A model generated the notes under the pieces. It was not told the DNA's origin. It did no database searches and saw only the letters and a program-made list of their open reading frames with translations. DNA of 64,000 bases, from contig NC_007350.1 in the NCBI RefSeq assembly GCF_000010125.1, positions 868,001 to 932,000 of the forward strand. Reading direction: 5' to 3'. Source of the DNA: Staphylococcus saprophyticus subsp. saprophyticus ATCC 15305 = NCTC 7292. GTDB lineage: Bacteria > Bacillota > Bacilli > Staphylococcales > Staphylococcaceae. The translations under genes were made by a program, and so were the position numbers. Position 1 is the stretch's first letter. Every line of letters begins with the position of its first letter. Shown here in pieces: positions 26,679 through 36,412 of the stretch.

Positions 26679-26715
26679 GGGAGTGAGCCTGATATATTCA
26701 GATCACTCTTTTTTG
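26679..26715 (+). terminator. Terminator after the 17-residue peptide
   Basis: GAGTGA, inner CTGA/TCAG, and TCACTC, then six T. The following stretch to 27060 is AT-rich with no further gene that I can support. Confidence 0.75.
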
Positions 26716-27076
26716 TTTAAACCACCTTCAATGATAGTGATAGCGCAAATTTCTATCAATTAAGCATAATCACTGGAATGTTTATGAATCTATATATATT
26801 AAAAGCAAAACAAGTTTGAATTTTTTCATGTTCATGATTATGTTTAAATGCTTATAAACGTAATACGCATGTTTTTCTGAATATTAAAGTAGTAAGAACC
26901 TTTGGTAGATAACAATTTTTTTATGTTTTGTTGAAGCATTAATACAATAATATCATAAAATTACGACTTTCATATGTTGATTTAAATTAATGAAAAGTGG
27001 GTATATATTTATTGATGTAATCAAATATGCTATCATTAATAATAGTGATGTTAATAATTTATTGAGGTGAAACAGA

Positions 27077-27247
27077 ATGTGGAATTTTATTAAAGGTTTA
27101 TTTAAATTTGTATTCGGTACAATCCTAACTGTATCATTAGCAGCAGGCATTGGTGCAGTTGTATTTGCTTATATTTTCAAAAAAGACTTTGAAGATATCG
27201 AAAGCAAAACAAAAGAAATTATTTCAGATATCGAATCTAATAATTAA
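27077..27247 (+). CDS. Small single-span membrane protein (56 residues)
   Basis: MWNFIKGLFKFVFGTILTV starts a 56-residue protein with one hydrophobic helix (about residues 9-33) and a charged, helical tail (KKDFEDIESKTKEIISDIESNN). A GAGGTGAAA site lies just before the ATG. Its own terminator follows. The family is not recognised; small membrane proteins like this are common in staphylococci. Confidence 0.7.
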   Translation: MWNFIKGLFKFVFGTILTVSLAAGIGAVVFAYIFKKDFEDIESKTKEIISDIESNN

Positions 27248-27277
27248 TTGATTGAAAATGAATAGGTTTTTTACTTT

Positions 27278-27308
27278 GAACTGTCGATAATGTTATCGAC
27301 AGTTTTTT
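27278..27308 (+). terminator. Terminator after the 56-residue protein
   Basis: AACTGTCGATAA pairs with TTATCGACAGTT, followed by T run. Confidence 0.85.
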
Positions 27309-27372
27309 ATGCTATTCATATCGCTTGTATGCCCTATAGAATACTTGACTATGCTTAAATATGGTTGGCTAA

Positions 27373-27777
27373 CTAGTTATCTATCGTGATTTTTGTAATA
27401 TCAAAAAGGGACAATTTGATTGTGTTTGAAGTTTTTAAAAGGTATCCTTCTAAAAACATTTGCGTCATATCTATATTTTTAATTTTAACAGTTATATTTT
27501 CTAGCCATCCGTCTTTATAATATTCAATATGTACAAAAGTATCTGAATGTAAGGCTTGATGGAGTTGTAAATTAAGTTCGTTTAGCTGGTCATCTGACAG
27601 TATTGGACGATCAATTTTATTTTGATCTATTAAATATTGTTGAATACTTTCGAATTGTTCAGGTAAAGTAGCAAAGGGCGCCCATTTGACCATGCCACGG
27701 CCTTGCGGTATGTTGGGATTCAACTGTTCTCTAGGTATTTTTCTATAATCTGTTTCTTGATTCTTGTAGTCATTCAC
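27373..27777 (-). CDS. YolD-like SOS protein
   Basis: A 134-residue YolD-family protein. It starts with a Pro/Arg segment and has GRGMVKWAPFATLPEQFESI near residue 27, the YolD hallmark, followed by a beta-rich domain. YolD-like proteins are often next to or associated with Y-family translesion polymerases; here no polymerase is adjacent, but dinB is 31 kb away. A LexA-type box 35-50 bases upstream of the start predicts DNA-damage induction, as for the S. aureus homologue. Confidence 0.85.
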   Translation of the reverse strand: MNDYKNQETDYRKIPREQLNPNIPQGRGMVKWAPFATLPEQFESIQQYLIDQNKIDRPILSDDQLNELNLQLHQALHSDTFVHIEYYKDGWLENITVKIKNIDMTQMFLEGYLLKTSNTIKLSLFDITKITIDN

Positions 27778-27811
27778 TTATTATCACTCCAATCAGTATA
27801 TATCCATTATA

Positions 27812-27825
27812 CGAACATACGTTCT
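27812..27825. promoter_or_regulatory. LexA (SOS) box upstream of the yolD-like gene
   Basis: CGAACATACGTTCT matches the consensus for Gram-positive LexA and differs from the 18193 box at one central base. It lies 35 bases before the minus-strand ATG. It is also 85 bases before the plus-strand lactonase gene, which might be affected. Confidence 0.85.
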
Positions 27826-27909
27826 ATTTTTCAAGTGGTTAAATCATTATATTGTCTTTTGCCCAAAATCTTTATTAAAATATGAGTATAATAATATGGA
27901 GGGGTTTAC

Positions 27910-28947
27910 ATGACGACAACAGGTTATATTGGAACATATACAAAAAAAGAAGGTAAAGGGGTTTACCGTTTCCAACTAGATGAAGAAACTGGCAAGATAA
28001 CGGAAGTTAAAACAGGTTATGAACTAGAAGCATCAACATATGTAAATCAACATAATCATTTTTTATATGCTGTAACTAAAGAAGGCGATGATTGTGGTAT
28101 TGCTAGTTTGAAAATAGAGTCAGATGGTACATTAAGTCTGATTAACAAATGTCTAGCGTCAACTGCTGGAAATGGTTGCTATGTATCTGCATCACCGGAT
28201 GGAAAATATATATTCGAAGCAATTTATGGTGCTGGTTTAGCAAGAATTTATGAAGCAAATCCAGAAACAGGAGAAATTGTTCGTCTAATACAAGAATTAG
28301 CGCATGATTATCCAACTGGTCCTTCTGAAAGACAAGAGCAACCACATGTCCATTATCTCAACACAACACCAGATGAAAAATATGTTGTGGCAATGGATCT
28401 AGGTACAGATAAAGTGATTACGTACGAATATGGAGATGACGGTTTAAAAGTATACGATACTATAGAATTTGAGCCTGGAGATGGCCCAAGACATATTACG
28501 TTCCATGAAAATGGAAAACATGCTTACGTTGTACATGAGTTATCAAATATCGTAAGTACTTTAAAATATGAGAATGGTCATTTTACTGAAATCGAAAGAC
28601 ATTTAACAATTCCAGAAAACTTTGATGGTGATACTAAATTGGCAGCAGTGAGAATATCGCATGATCAAAATTTCTTATATATAAGTAATCGCGGTCATGA
28701 TAGTCTTGCTATATTTAAAGTAGGAGACGAGGGTGCAACAATTTCATTAGTAGACATCGTTAAAAGTGGTGGAGAATTTCCACGTGACTTCAATATAACT
28801 GAATCTGATGATTATTTAGTTTGTGCACACCAAGAAGGCGATTATGCTCTGACCGTTTTTAAACGTGATAAAGTTACTGGAAACATAGAAATCGTTGATA
28901 ATCAAGAAACGGCACCAGAAGGTGTTTGTGTACAGTTTCTAAGATAA
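27910..28947 (+). CDS. Lactonase-family beta-propeller protein
   Basis: A 345-residue protein of the seven-bladed beta-propeller lactonase family (Pgl-like). Repeated blades are visible, for example [36 protein letters not shown] and [20 protein letters not shown]; the conserved PHVHY and GPRHI His residues are near the expected active site. It may hydrolyse 6-phosphogluconolactone or another sugar lactone. The ribosome site is GGAGGGG. Standard length. Confidence 0.85.
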   Translation: MTTTGYIGTYTKKEGKGVYRFQLDEETGKITEVKTGYELEASTYVNQHNHFLYAVTKEGDDCGIASLKIESDGTLSLINKCLASTAGNGCYVSASPDGKYIFEAIYGAGLARIYEANPETGEIVRLIQELAHDYPTGPSERQEQPHVHYLNTTPDEKYVVAMDLGTDKVITYEYGDDGLKVYDTIEFEPGDGPRHITFHENGKHAYVVHELSNIVSTLKYENGHFTEIERHLTIPENFDGDTKLAAVRISHDQNFLYISNRGHDSLAIFKVGDEGATISLVDIVKSGGEFPRDFNITESDDYLVCAHQEGDYALTVFKRDKVTGNIEIVDNQETAPEGVCVQFLR

Positions 28948-28953
28948 TATACT

Positions 28954-28983
28954 TTGCATTTTTATTATGAATGGTGTTATAAT
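28954..28983 (+). promoter_or_regulatory. Promoter of an antitoxin RNA
   Basis: TTGCAT (28954-28959) and TATAAT (28978-28983) are separated by 18 bases. Transcription would begin near 28990 and run into the hairpin at 29020-29059. Confidence 0.7.
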
Positions 28984-28989
28984 GCAGTT

Positions 28990-29059
28990 AACAAATAGTG
29001 TACTAACATGATAAACACCGAGCCCGGTAGCTACTACGAATAGCTATCGGGCTCTTTTT
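28990..29059 (+). ncRNA. Putative antisense antitoxin RNA (about 70 nt)
   Basis: Promoter to terminator defines a short RNA with no reading frame. It ends in GAGCCCGGTAGCTA/TAGCTATCGGGCTC plus five T. It converges with the minus-strand toxin gene, whose message would read through the same hairpin, so both RNAs share complementary 3' ends, as in SprA1/SprA1AS and Fst systems. Confidence 0.65.
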
Positions 29060-29080
29060 GGTGTATTGGCACTGCCGTCG

Positions 29081-29173
29081 TCAGTCACGATTATTCAGCC
29101 AATAAGAAAATAATGTGACAATAACACCTACTACGATAGGTGCTATAAACGTTACAAATAGTGTAATGCACAT
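29081..29173 (-). CDS. Fst/PepA1-like type I toxin (30 residues)
   Basis: A 30-residue membrane peptide starting MCITLFVTFIAPIVVGVIVT and ending LFSYWLNNRD. The IAPIVVG segment and the aromatic-Trp-Leu-Asn/Arg tail are hallmarks of the Fst/SprA1-encoded toxins of Firmicutes. A strong AAGGAGGTGA site precedes the ATG. A TATAAT lies at 29234-29229 on the minus strand. Convergent antitoxin RNA lies downstream. Toxin family membership is confident; activity not tested. Confidence 0.82.
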   Translation of the reverse strand: MCITLFVTFIAPIVVGVIVTLFSYWLNNRD

Positions 29174-29381
29174 GATGTCACCTCCTTCCATGCTAAAATC
29201 AGCACAGAAGTAGAACGACGACTTTTCAATTATATCATTTGTAGCATCTTAACCATAGAAGATAAAAGGGGATGTTTGTTTAAAATTGTCGATGACATAA
29301 AATAGGAAAGTAATCATGAAATAGAAAATAATATGCTTAAGAACATCCAGGCCAATACTTAAGTAGTGACTATATAACATA

Positions 29382-29433
29382 AATGAGAGTGGAACAGAAA
29401 TTATAAAATAAAGATTTCTGTTCCACTCTCATT
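29382..29433. terminator. Long perfect hairpin, GAGAGTGGAACAGAAAT type
   Basis: Twenty bases from 29382 pair perfectly with 29414-29433. It ends the aldehyde dehydrogenase message on the minus strand. The stretch 29240-29380 holds nothing I recognise. Confidence 0.75.
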
Positions 29434-29472
29434 AGCTACAGTTTATAGCCCAAGCCTATAAAAAGGTGTTTA

Positions 29473-30852
29473 TTATTTATTGAAAAATGTTTTAATATAC
29501 TTAAATTTTCCTTTGTAAGGTGGAAAGAGTAGGCTTGACTCTAATCGAGTTGATTTAAATATATAAGATTTATCATGACTGAATGTGTCAAAACTAAATT
29601 TGCCGTGATATTGACCAATACCGGAAGCACCAACACCACCGAATGGTAAGTTTGGATTTGCTAATTGCATCAATGTATCGTTGATAGCACCGCCACCAAA
29701 AGAAATTTCATTTAGAACACGTTCTGTTGCGTTTTCATCTTCACTGAATAGGTAAAGGCTGAGTGGCTTGGGTTTCGTATGAATTAAATCAATCGCTTCA
29801 TCAAAATCGTCATAAGTAATAATTGGTAGTATAGGACCGAAAATTTCACCTTCCATAATTTTATCATTAAATGTAATACCATCTAATAAAGTAGGTCCGA
29901 TATAGTTTTCAGCTGAATCAGAATGGCCACCAAAAACAATTTCCGATTTGTGTACACCTAATAAATCGTTTAAACGGTCAAAATGCGTTTGATTTACGAT
30001 ACGTCCAAAGTCAGGACTTGCTTGTATTTCTTTACCATAAAATTCTGTTATTGTATTTTTTAAAGCTTTAATCAAGTCTTCTTTGACTTTACGGTTTACA
30101 AGAACATAATCTGGAGCGACACATGTTTGGCCAGCATTAGTGAATTTACCAAAACTGATGCGTTCACTAGCGACTTTGATATTAGCGGTTTCGTCTACGA
30201 TGACAGGTGATTTGCCACCTAATTCTAAAGTGACAGGTGTTAAATTGGTACTTGCTGCTTGATAAACAATTCTTCCAACGCGTTCGCTTCCGGTGAAAAA
30301 GATATAATCGAAGGGTAAATGAATCAGTGACTGTGTAGTATCGGCGTCACCTTGGCAAATACTGATGTATTCAGGGTCGAACACATCTTCAATAATATTT
30401 TTTACAACTGCTGACACATGTGGCGTGAATTCCGAAGGTTTAATGATTACAGTATTGCCTGCAGCTATAGCACCTATAAGCGGTTCAATAAGCAATTGGA
30501 ATGGATAGTTAAATGGCCCAATAATTAGTACTGTGCCATATGGTTCTTTAACAATATAACTTTTGGTAGGAAACATATAAAGCGGTGTATTAACCTGTTT
30601 CTTTTTAGCCCAGTTTTTTAATTCTTTACGAGCCGTTTTGATATTTTTTAAAGTAAAGCCGATTTCTGTTGCATAGGCTTCTACTTTGTTTTTACCTAAA
30701 TCTTCTTGAAAAGCATTTAATAATGCATCTTCATGATTTTTAATACTTTTGCTTAGGAGCTTTAGTTGTTTTTTTCTGAATTTAAGATCCTTGGTCGCAT
30801 GTGTATTAAAATATTGTTTACTATTATGGAAAGTTTGTTCTATTGAATTCAA
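29473..30852 (-). CDS. Aldehyde dehydrogenase (class III-like)
   Basis: A 459-residue aldehyde dehydrogenase of the short class III type. It has the cofactor segment VLIIGPFNYPFQ (about residues 108-119), FTGSERVGR (about residue 186), ELGGKSPVIV with the general-base Glu (about residue 210) and NAGQTCVAPDYV with the catalytic Cys (about residue 244). The C-terminal hydrophobic/basic end (LFPPYKGKFKYIKTFFNK) may contact the membrane, as in fatty-aldehyde enzymes. It oxidises aldehydes with NAD(P)+; the substrate is inferred as medium or long chain. Confidence 0.93.
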   Translation of the reverse strand: MNSIEQTFHNSKQYFNTHATKDLKFRKKQLKLLSKSIKNHEDALLNAFQEDLGKNKVEAYATEIGFTLKNIKTARKELKNWAKKKQVNTPLYMFPTKSYIVKEPYGTVLIIGPFNYPFQLLIEPLIGAIAAGNTVIIKPSEFTPHVSAVVKNIIEDVFDPEYISICQGDADTTQSLIHLPFDYIFFTGSERVGRIVYQAASTNLTPVTLELGGKSPVIVDETANIKVASERISFGKFTNAGQTCVAPDYVLVNRKVKEDLIKALKNTITEFYGKEIQASPDFGRIVNQTHFDRLNDLLGVHKSEIVFGGHSDSAENYIGPTLLDGITFNDKIMEGEIFGPILPIITYDDFDEAIDLIHTKPKPLSLYLFSEDENATERVLNEISFGGGAINDTLMQLANPNLPFGGVGASGIGQYHGKFSFDTFSHDKSYIFKSTRLESSLLFPPYKGKFKYIKTFFNK

Positions 30853-30902
30853 ATGTATTCCTCCTAGTACGAATGGGTGCCCAATATACTTATATTGATA
30901 AA

Positions 30903-30933
30903 AAACTGGAACATATCAACTATGTCCCAGTAT
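30903..30933 (-). terminator. Terminator of ppaC
   Basis: ACTGG-ACATA pairs with TATGT-CCCAGT. Read on the minus strand the stem is followed by TTTTTT, so it terminates ppaC. Confidence 0.75.
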
Positions 30934-30997
30934 AATGAATTGTAAAAACTTAATATGTTGAATAAATTGTACGAAGTGTTGTGTTAATAAAGATGTA

Positions 30998-31927
30998 TTA
31001 CTTCGTTAATGCTTCTGTAATTTGTGGTACAACTTGTTTTTTACGTGAAACGACACCTGGTAAGAAGGCAGTATTATTATCAAGTGTTACATTGAAGGCA
31101 ACGCCGACTTTATCTTTTTCGGCGCCAACAACAAGAATTTTAGAATCACTATTAATAATGTCAGTAACAACTAATACAAATAAATCATATTTTTCATTGG
31201 CGCTTACTTCAAGCATTTCTTTTTCTAATTCTTCTTGGCGTGCAAATACTTCATCAATATCTACTGTATTTACTTGACCAATACGTGTAACAAAATCTCC
31301 CATATTAAATGATTTTGCGTCCATAGATAAAATATCAGAAACAGATTTATCTTTTGTAGAAGCACCAGCTTTTAACATTTCTAAGCCATATGATTCTAAA
31401 TCAACATTAGCAATTGATTTTAATGCTTCTGCAGCTTGTACATCTTGCTCAGTACAAGTAGGTGATTTGAATAATAGACTATCTGAAATAATTGCAGATA
31501 TCATTAAACCAGCAATTTCAGGTTTGATTTCAAATCCACGTTCTTTATACATTTTGTATAAAATTGTTGCAGTACAGCCAACTGGTTCAGCACGGTAATA
31601 TAAAGGTGCTGCAGTTTCAAAGTTAGCTATTCTGTGATGATCGACAACGTGTTGAACAGCTGCATCAGCAATTGAATCAGCACTTTGTTGGAATTCATTA
31701 TGGTCAACTAAAATGACATTTTGATCGGCTAAATCATCATTTAGTAACTCTGGTGCAGTTACATTAAAATGATCTAAAGCATATTGTGTTTCAGGGCCTA
31801 CTTCGCCTAAACGGTATGCAGTAGCCTCAGCATTACCTGTTTGTTGTTCAAAATCTGCCATGATAATAGCAGATGAAATTGCATCTGTATCTGGATTTTT
31901 ATGTCCGAAAATATAAGTTTTTGCCAT
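30998..31927 (-). CDS. ppaC: Manganese-dependent inorganic pyrophosphatase
   Basis: A 309-residue family II pyrophosphatase (DHH superfamily). Metal-binding motifs are HKNPDTDAISSA (His/Asp near residues 9-15), VDHNE (near residue 75) and VDHHR (near residues 96-99). The C-terminal DHHA2 domain has SRKKQ near residue 296. It hydrolyses PPi in the cytoplasm. The ribosome site is AAGGAG. Length is typical. Confidence 0.97.
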   Translation of the reverse strand: MAKTYIFGHKNPDTDAISSAIIMADFEQQTGNAEATAYRLGEVGPETQYALDHFNVTAPELLNDDLADQNVILVDHNEFQQSADSIADAAVQHVVDHHRIANFETAAPLYYRAEPVGCTATILYKMYKERGFEIKPEIAGLMISAIISDSLLFKSPTCTEQDVQAAEALKSIANVDLESYGLEMLKAGASTKDKSVSDILSMDAKSFNMGDFVTRIGQVNTVDIDEVFARQEELEKEMLEVSANEKYDLFVLVVTDIINSDSKILVVGAEKDKVGVAFNVTLDNNTAFLPGVVSRKKQVVPQITEALTK

Positions 31928-31983
31928 ATCTAAATTCTCCTTATTTTAAGTAGTTAATGTTATTCTAGCATGATTTCGCATTG

Positions 31984-32535
31984 TTATTCTACTTCAGCAC
32001 CTAGTGAATTTTTAAAATGATCTAATGCCCACTCGTGACCTGAAGGATTAAAGGAAGCGACACCTCTATGTGAAATGGAAATACCATATCCTAAGTTGTA
32101 TGCGCTGATTGCAGTATGGAGTACACAAATATCCGTACAAACGCCAACGATTTCTAAATGATTAATATTTCGCTCACGCAACATTAAGTCTAAAGGTGTA
32201 CCGCAAAATGAATCATAACGTGTTTTATCTAAATAGTGGATATGATCGTTAAATAAAATATTTTGATAAATATCATTTACTTTACCATAAAGTTCACGAC
32301 CAAATGTACCGATGATATTATGTGGTGGAAACAACTTACTTTCAGGATGATATTTATTTTCTTCATAATGCAAATCCATCATAAAAAAGATATCAGATTG
32401 CTTTTTGTTATAAACTTCGATTCTTTCCACTATGTAGCTTTCAATTTGTTGACCTGGAAGTCCACAAGTTAATTTTCCATTTTCAGCTACAAAATCATTT
32501 GAATAGTCTACTACAATTAACGCACTTTTTTTCAT
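31984..32535 (-). CDS. Isochorismatase-fold cysteine hydrolase (nicotinamidase-like)
   Basis: A 183-residue cysteine hydrolase. It has VVDYSNDFV (catalytic Asp near residue 9), the probable metal site MDLHYEENKYHP (Asp/His near residues 53-63) and VCTDICVLHTA with the catalytic Cys near residue 137. Nicotinamidases have this pattern and feed nicotinate to PncB, whose gene lies 5 kb away. The exact substrate is inferred. Start has a GGAGTG site. Fits normal length. Confidence 0.85.
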   Translation of the reverse strand: MKKSALIVVDYSNDFVAENGKLTCGLPGQQIESYIVERIEVYNKKQSDIFFMMDLHYEENKYHPESKLFPPHNIIGTFGRELYGKVNDIYQNILFNDHIHYLDKTRYDSFCGTPLDLMLRERNINHLEIVGVCTDICVLHTAISAYNLGYGISISHRGVASFNPSGHEWALDHFKNSLGAEVE

Positions 32536-32672
32536 ATTATGGTTACACTCCCAATATTAAATATAATAGTAATTATATACTAAGATGATAAATCATTAAA
32601 GATATAGTAAACGCGTTTAAAAAAACATATTTATGTTAATTATTAAGTAATAACGATGAAAGGAACTGGCCT

Positions 32673-33755
32673 ATGATTATTAATGCAAAACAATTTGGTT
32701 TAAAAGGGGAACACAAATGGGCAGATACACGTGCAATGCAAAAAGCACTCAATTATGCAAAGAAAAATAAAGGAACAACGATATATGTGCCTCAAGGAGA
32801 ATATCATATTCGCAAGCCGCTTGTGATATATGAGGCAACAACATTACTTTTAGATGATAAAGCAATTTTAAAAAGATGCGGTAAAGATACATTATTGAAA
32901 AACGGACGTCGTTTTAAATCGTATTATGGTTATAACGGAAATAGTCATATTCATATAGCAGGTGGCACGTTTGATATGAATGGGTACGACTACCCTTATA
33001 ATAATACGACGATGTGCATGGGACATGCATGTGACGTTCAAATTGTGGATGTTACTTTTAAAGATGTGGTTGGAGGACATTGTTTGGATGCATGTGGAGT
33101 GAACGGTTTGTACATCAATCAATGCAAGTTCTTAGGTTTCAATGATCCGGATGGCACAAGATTTTTTTCTGAAGCGGTGCAGTTAGATATACAAGTTTCA
33201 GGTGCTTTTCCAAAATTTGGTGCAACTGATGGGACAATTACGAAGAATGTCATAATAGAAAATTGCTATTTTGGTAATTCAGAAACACCCGGTATGCAAC
33301 CTTGGAACCGAGCAATTGGTTCTCATGCAAGCCGTTATCATAAATACTATGACAATATTCATATTCGCTATAATGTTTTTGAAAATATGAAACAATATGC
33401 ACTCACACCATTGAAAAATAAAAATACGTATATTCACCATAATGTTTTTAAAAATTGTGAGGGCGGTATACGCTTTTTAGCTGTAAAAGATGGGAAAAAT
33501 GCGAAAGATATGAAAGGTAATGAAAGGGGGACACAAGCAGGAAACAATTTAAATATTTTCCAAAATCAATTTATAGGAGAAATGCGTAAAGAAGCTATAC
33601 GTATTCAAAGTTATAATAATATCAAACATGAAAATATCGTTATAGCAAAAAATGAATTTGATCATGAGTCACAAAGCGTGTATTTAAAGGATATCAAACA
33701 TCTTTACATATCTAACGAAGCCGATATCAGATTCAAAAAAGTAAATATAGATTGA
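32673..33755 (+). CDS. Right-handed beta-helix (pectate-lyase-like) protein
   Basis: A 360-residue protein. The N-terminal [20 protein letters not shown] block is the Pectate_lyase_3 start found in phage tail spikes and polysaccharide-active enzymes, and the body is a repeated beta-helix with many Asn-rich turns (for example [15 protein letters not shown]). There is no signal peptide, so it seems cytoplasmic or released by lysis. The substrate is unknown. A ribosome site AAAGGAACTGG precedes the ATG. Homologues are common in staphylococci. Confidence 0.8.
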   Translation: MIINAKQFGLKGEHKWADTRAMQKALNYAKKNKGTTIYVPQGEYHIRKPLVIYEATTLLLDDKAILKRCGKDTLLKNGRRFKSYYGYNGNSHIHIAGGTFDMNGYDYPYNNTTMCMGHACDVQIVDVTFKDVVGGHCLDACGVNGLYINQCKFLGFNDPDGTRFFSEAVQLDIQVSGAFPKFGATDGTITKNVIIENCYFGNSETPGMQPWNRAIGSHASRYHKYYDNIHIRYNVFENMKQYALTPLKNKNTYIHHNVFKNCEGGIRFLAVKDGKNAKDMKGNERGTQAGNNLNIFQNQFIGEMRKEAIRIQSYNNIKHENIVIAKNEFDHESQSVYLKDIKHLYISNEADIRFKKVNID

Positions 33756-33889
33756 TTATCATTTGTAAATTGAATAATAAATAATGGTGATGTAAACGAT
33801 TTAAAATTATAAACCAATTTGAAATATATTATGTTATACTCTAATAAATTATTGTGAATATTCTGATAATAATTTAAAGGGGGAGCTTG

Positions 33890-35449
33890 ATGAATAATTT
33901 AAATAAAGGGGATATGAGAAGGTCGCAGTATTTGATGTTTTTCTCAAATAAAAAAGAGAATAAATCTTATAATGTTGGTCAATTAGTAGGGTTAATTTTA
34001 GGTCCTTTGCTCTTTGTACTAACATTGTTGTTATTTCAACCTGACAATTTATCTGATAAAGGTGTATTTGTCTTAGCTATCACATTATGGATTGCCACTT
34101 GGTGGATTACCGAAGCGATTCCAATTGCTGCTACAAGTTTATTACCTTTGATATTACTTCCAGTTGGTCATGTGCTCAATCCAGAAGAAGTATCTGCTCA
34201 ATATGGTAATGACATTATTTTCTTATTTTTAGGGGGCTTTATTCTAGCTATTGCAATGGAAAGGTGGAATCTACATACTCGGGTAGCGCTCCGAATCATT
34301 AATACATTAGGTACGAGTACAGGAAGAATATTATTAGGCTTTATGATAGCAACCGGTTTTTTATCCATGTTTGTTTCGAACACTGCAGCGGTTATGATTA
34401 TGATACCTATTGGTTTAGCAATTATTAAAGAAGCAAATGAATTGAAACACGGAGATACAAAACCTGAAAGTATTTCTAAATTTGAGCAAGCATTAGTCTT
34501 AGCGATAGGTTATGCGGGTACGATTGGTGGTTTAGGTACATTAATTGGAACACCACCATTAATTATATTAAAGGGGCAATATCAATCAGCTTTTGGTGAA
34601 GAAATTAGCTTTGCAAAATGGATGATTATTGGTGTACCAACAGTCATCGTCTTACTGTTTTTAGTTTGGATATATATTCGTTACATTGCGTTTAAACATG
34701 ATATGAAAACATTGCCAGGTGGGCAAGATTTAATTAGAAAAAAATTAAGTGAACTTGGAAAAATGAAATATGAAGAGAAAGTAGTATTGATTGTATTTTT
34801 ACTTGCTAGTTTTTTATGGATAACACGAGAATTTTTATTAAAGCATTGGACATTCACTTCAGAAGTTGCTGATGGGACGATTGCCATGTTTATATCTGTC
34901 TTATTATTCTTAATTCCTGCTAAAAATAAAGAAAAGCATAAACGTATTATAGACTGGGAAGTAGCTAAGGATTTACCATGGGGAGTATTAATTTTGTTTG
35001 GTGGCGGTTTAGCACTAGCAAAAGGTATCTCAGAAAGTGGTTTAGCGAATTGGCTAGGAGAACAATTAAAGTTAATTGAAGGTGTCAGCCCATTGGTTAT
35101 TGTGCTTGTAATTACAATTTTTGTCTTATTCTTAACTGAAATCACATCCAATACAGCTACAGCTACAATGATATTACCGATCTTAGCCACATTATCTGTC
35201 GCAGTTAATGTCCACCCATTGTTACTCATGGTTCCTGCTGCTATGGCAGCAAATTGTGCATATATGTTACCAGTAGGAACGCCTCCGAATGCCATTGTAT
35301 TTGGCACTGGCAAAATCAGTATCAAAAAAATGGCATCGGTTGGTTTTTGGGTGAATTTATTAAGTATTGTCGTAATCGTGTTGGTTGTATACTTCTTAGT
35401 GCCACCTGTTTTAGGTATAGATGTTACACAACCATTGCCATTGAAATAA
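33890..35449 (+). CDS. sdcS: Sodium-dependent dicarboxylate symporter SdcS
   Basis: A 519-residue SLC13/DASS transporter. Eleven to twelve hydrophobic segments are present. Both SNT motifs are visible: FVSNTAAVMIMIPIG (about residue 162) and EITSNTATATMILPI (about residue 420), along with GTPPLIIL and GTPPNAIVF substrate loops. It moves succinate, malate or fumarate with sodium. I chose ATG 33890, 8 bases after GGGGG; TTG one codon before is possible. The N-terminal 25 residues are poorly conserved. A strong terminator follows. Confidence 0.93.
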   Translation: MNNLNKGDMRRSQYLMFFSNKKENKSYNVGQLVGLILGPLLFVLTLLLFQPDNLSDKGVFVLAITLWIATWWITEAIPIAATSLLPLILLPVGHVLNPEEVSAQYGNDIIFLFLGGFILAIAMERWNLHTRVALRIINTLGTSTGRILLGFMIATGFLSMFVSNTAAVMIMIPIGLAIIKEANELKHGDTKPESISKFEQALVLAIGYAGTIGGLGTLIGTPPLIILKGQYQSAFGEEISFAKWMIIGVPTVIVLLFLVWIYIRYIAFKHDMKTLPGGQDLIRKKLSELGKMKYEEKVVLIVFLLASFLWITREFLLKHWTFTSEVADGTIAMFISVLLFLIPAKNKEKHKRIIDWEVAKDLPWGVLILFGGGLALAKGISESGLANWLGEQLKLIEGVSPLVIVLVITIFVLFLTEITSNTATATMILPILATLSVAVNVHPLLLMVPAAMAANCAYMLPVGTPPNAIVFGTGKISIKKMASVGFWVNLLSIVVIVLVVYFLVPPVLGIDVTQPLPLK

Positions 35450-35491
35450 AAGAAGCGTTTGTAACAAAACTTTGTTACAAACGCTTCTTTT
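35449..35491. terminator. Convergent terminator (sdcS / pheA)
   Basis: AAGAAGCGTTTGTAACAAA pairs with TTTGTTACAAACGCTTCTT, with A and T runs. It is among the strongest hairpins in the window. Confidence 0.93.
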
Positions 35492-35569
35492 CATATTCAA
35501 CATGATAACAAGATGAAGTTTTGCTATGAAAACATCTAAACAGTTGTATGGGACAGTTACTAGCAAGAA

Positions 35570-36373
35570 TTAATTGAGTTTATTAAAGGTACCTATAATC
35601 GTGACTTGAAAGTCTAAAGTATTAAGTATCTTTATCACTTTTGAAAGGTCTTCGGAAATAGGTGTGTCTGCTTGAACGAAAAAGTGATACATACCTAATT
35701 GCGTTTTTAATGGACGAGATTCAATCCAAGACAAGTTAATATTAAATAATACAAACGTATTTAATATACTGGCTAATAGACCTGGTTTATCAAATTTCGG
35801 TGTAATTAATAACATCGTGTCGGTTGCTTGTTCGATGTGTTTTGGTTGATTACTGACGACTAGGAAACGAGTGACGTTATGTGGATAATCTTCAATATTT
35901 TGTGCAATTGATGTATAGCCATAAGCTTCACCGCTACCTAAAGGTGCGATTGCACCAACATTTTGTGAAATTTTATCTAAACTTTTAATTGTACTGTCTA
36001 CATAAGCAATATCAAATCCATGCGCTTGTATATATTGGCTGGTTTGACTAATAGCAGGCCCAATTGAGTATACTGTTGAAATATCATTTACGGTTGCGTT
36101 TTCTGAACCATATAAAGCAAATTGTATATCTAAATGAAGTTCACTTTGTGCATATATATTCTGTTGTGTTAATGCGTCGGCTACGATATTAATCGTACCT
36201 TCTATTGAATTTTCTATAGGCACAACAGCAATACTTTGACTATCTTCTGAAACAGATGCGACGACTTCGTATAAATTAGATTTTGGAACAAATTCAATTT
36301 CTGATTCTGATTTATATTGTGTCGCAGCTAAATAAGAAAATGTGCCCTTTGGTCCTAAATAATAAAGTTTCAT
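35570..36373 (-). CDS. pheA: Prephenate dehydratase
   Basis: A 267-residue stand-alone prephenate dehydratase that makes phenylpyruvate for phenylalanine. The N-terminal domain starts YLGPKGTFSYLAA and contains IENSIEGT and the catalytic TRF motif in NVTRFLVVS (about residue 170). The C-terminal ACT domain (about residues 185-265) has the phenylalanine-binding ESRP motif (IESRPLK). It follows nos by 39 bases on the same strand, as in other staphylococci, so the two are probably co-transcribed. Confidence 0.95.
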   Translation of the reverse strand: MKLYYLGPKGTFSYLAATQYKSESEIEFVPKSNLYEVVASVSEDSQSIAVVPIENSIEGTINIVADALTQQNIYAQSELHLDIQFALYGSENATVNDISTVYSIGPAISQTSQYIQAHGFDIAYVDSTIKSLDKISQNVGAIAPLGSGEAYGYTSIAQNIEDYPHNVTRFLVVSNQPKHIEQATDTMLLITPKFDKPGLLASILNTFVLFNINLSWIESRPLKTQLGMYHFFVQADTPISEDLSKVIKILNTLDFQVTIIGTFNKLN

Positions 36374-36412
36374 GTAATGTAACCCCTTGTTTATCTAAAT
36401 ATAGTGAATCAT

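Noticed and set aside
34681..35325. 214-codon minus-strand frame inside sdcS
   Set aside because: Antisense of a hydrophobic transporter gene; no ribosome site and no family resemblance.
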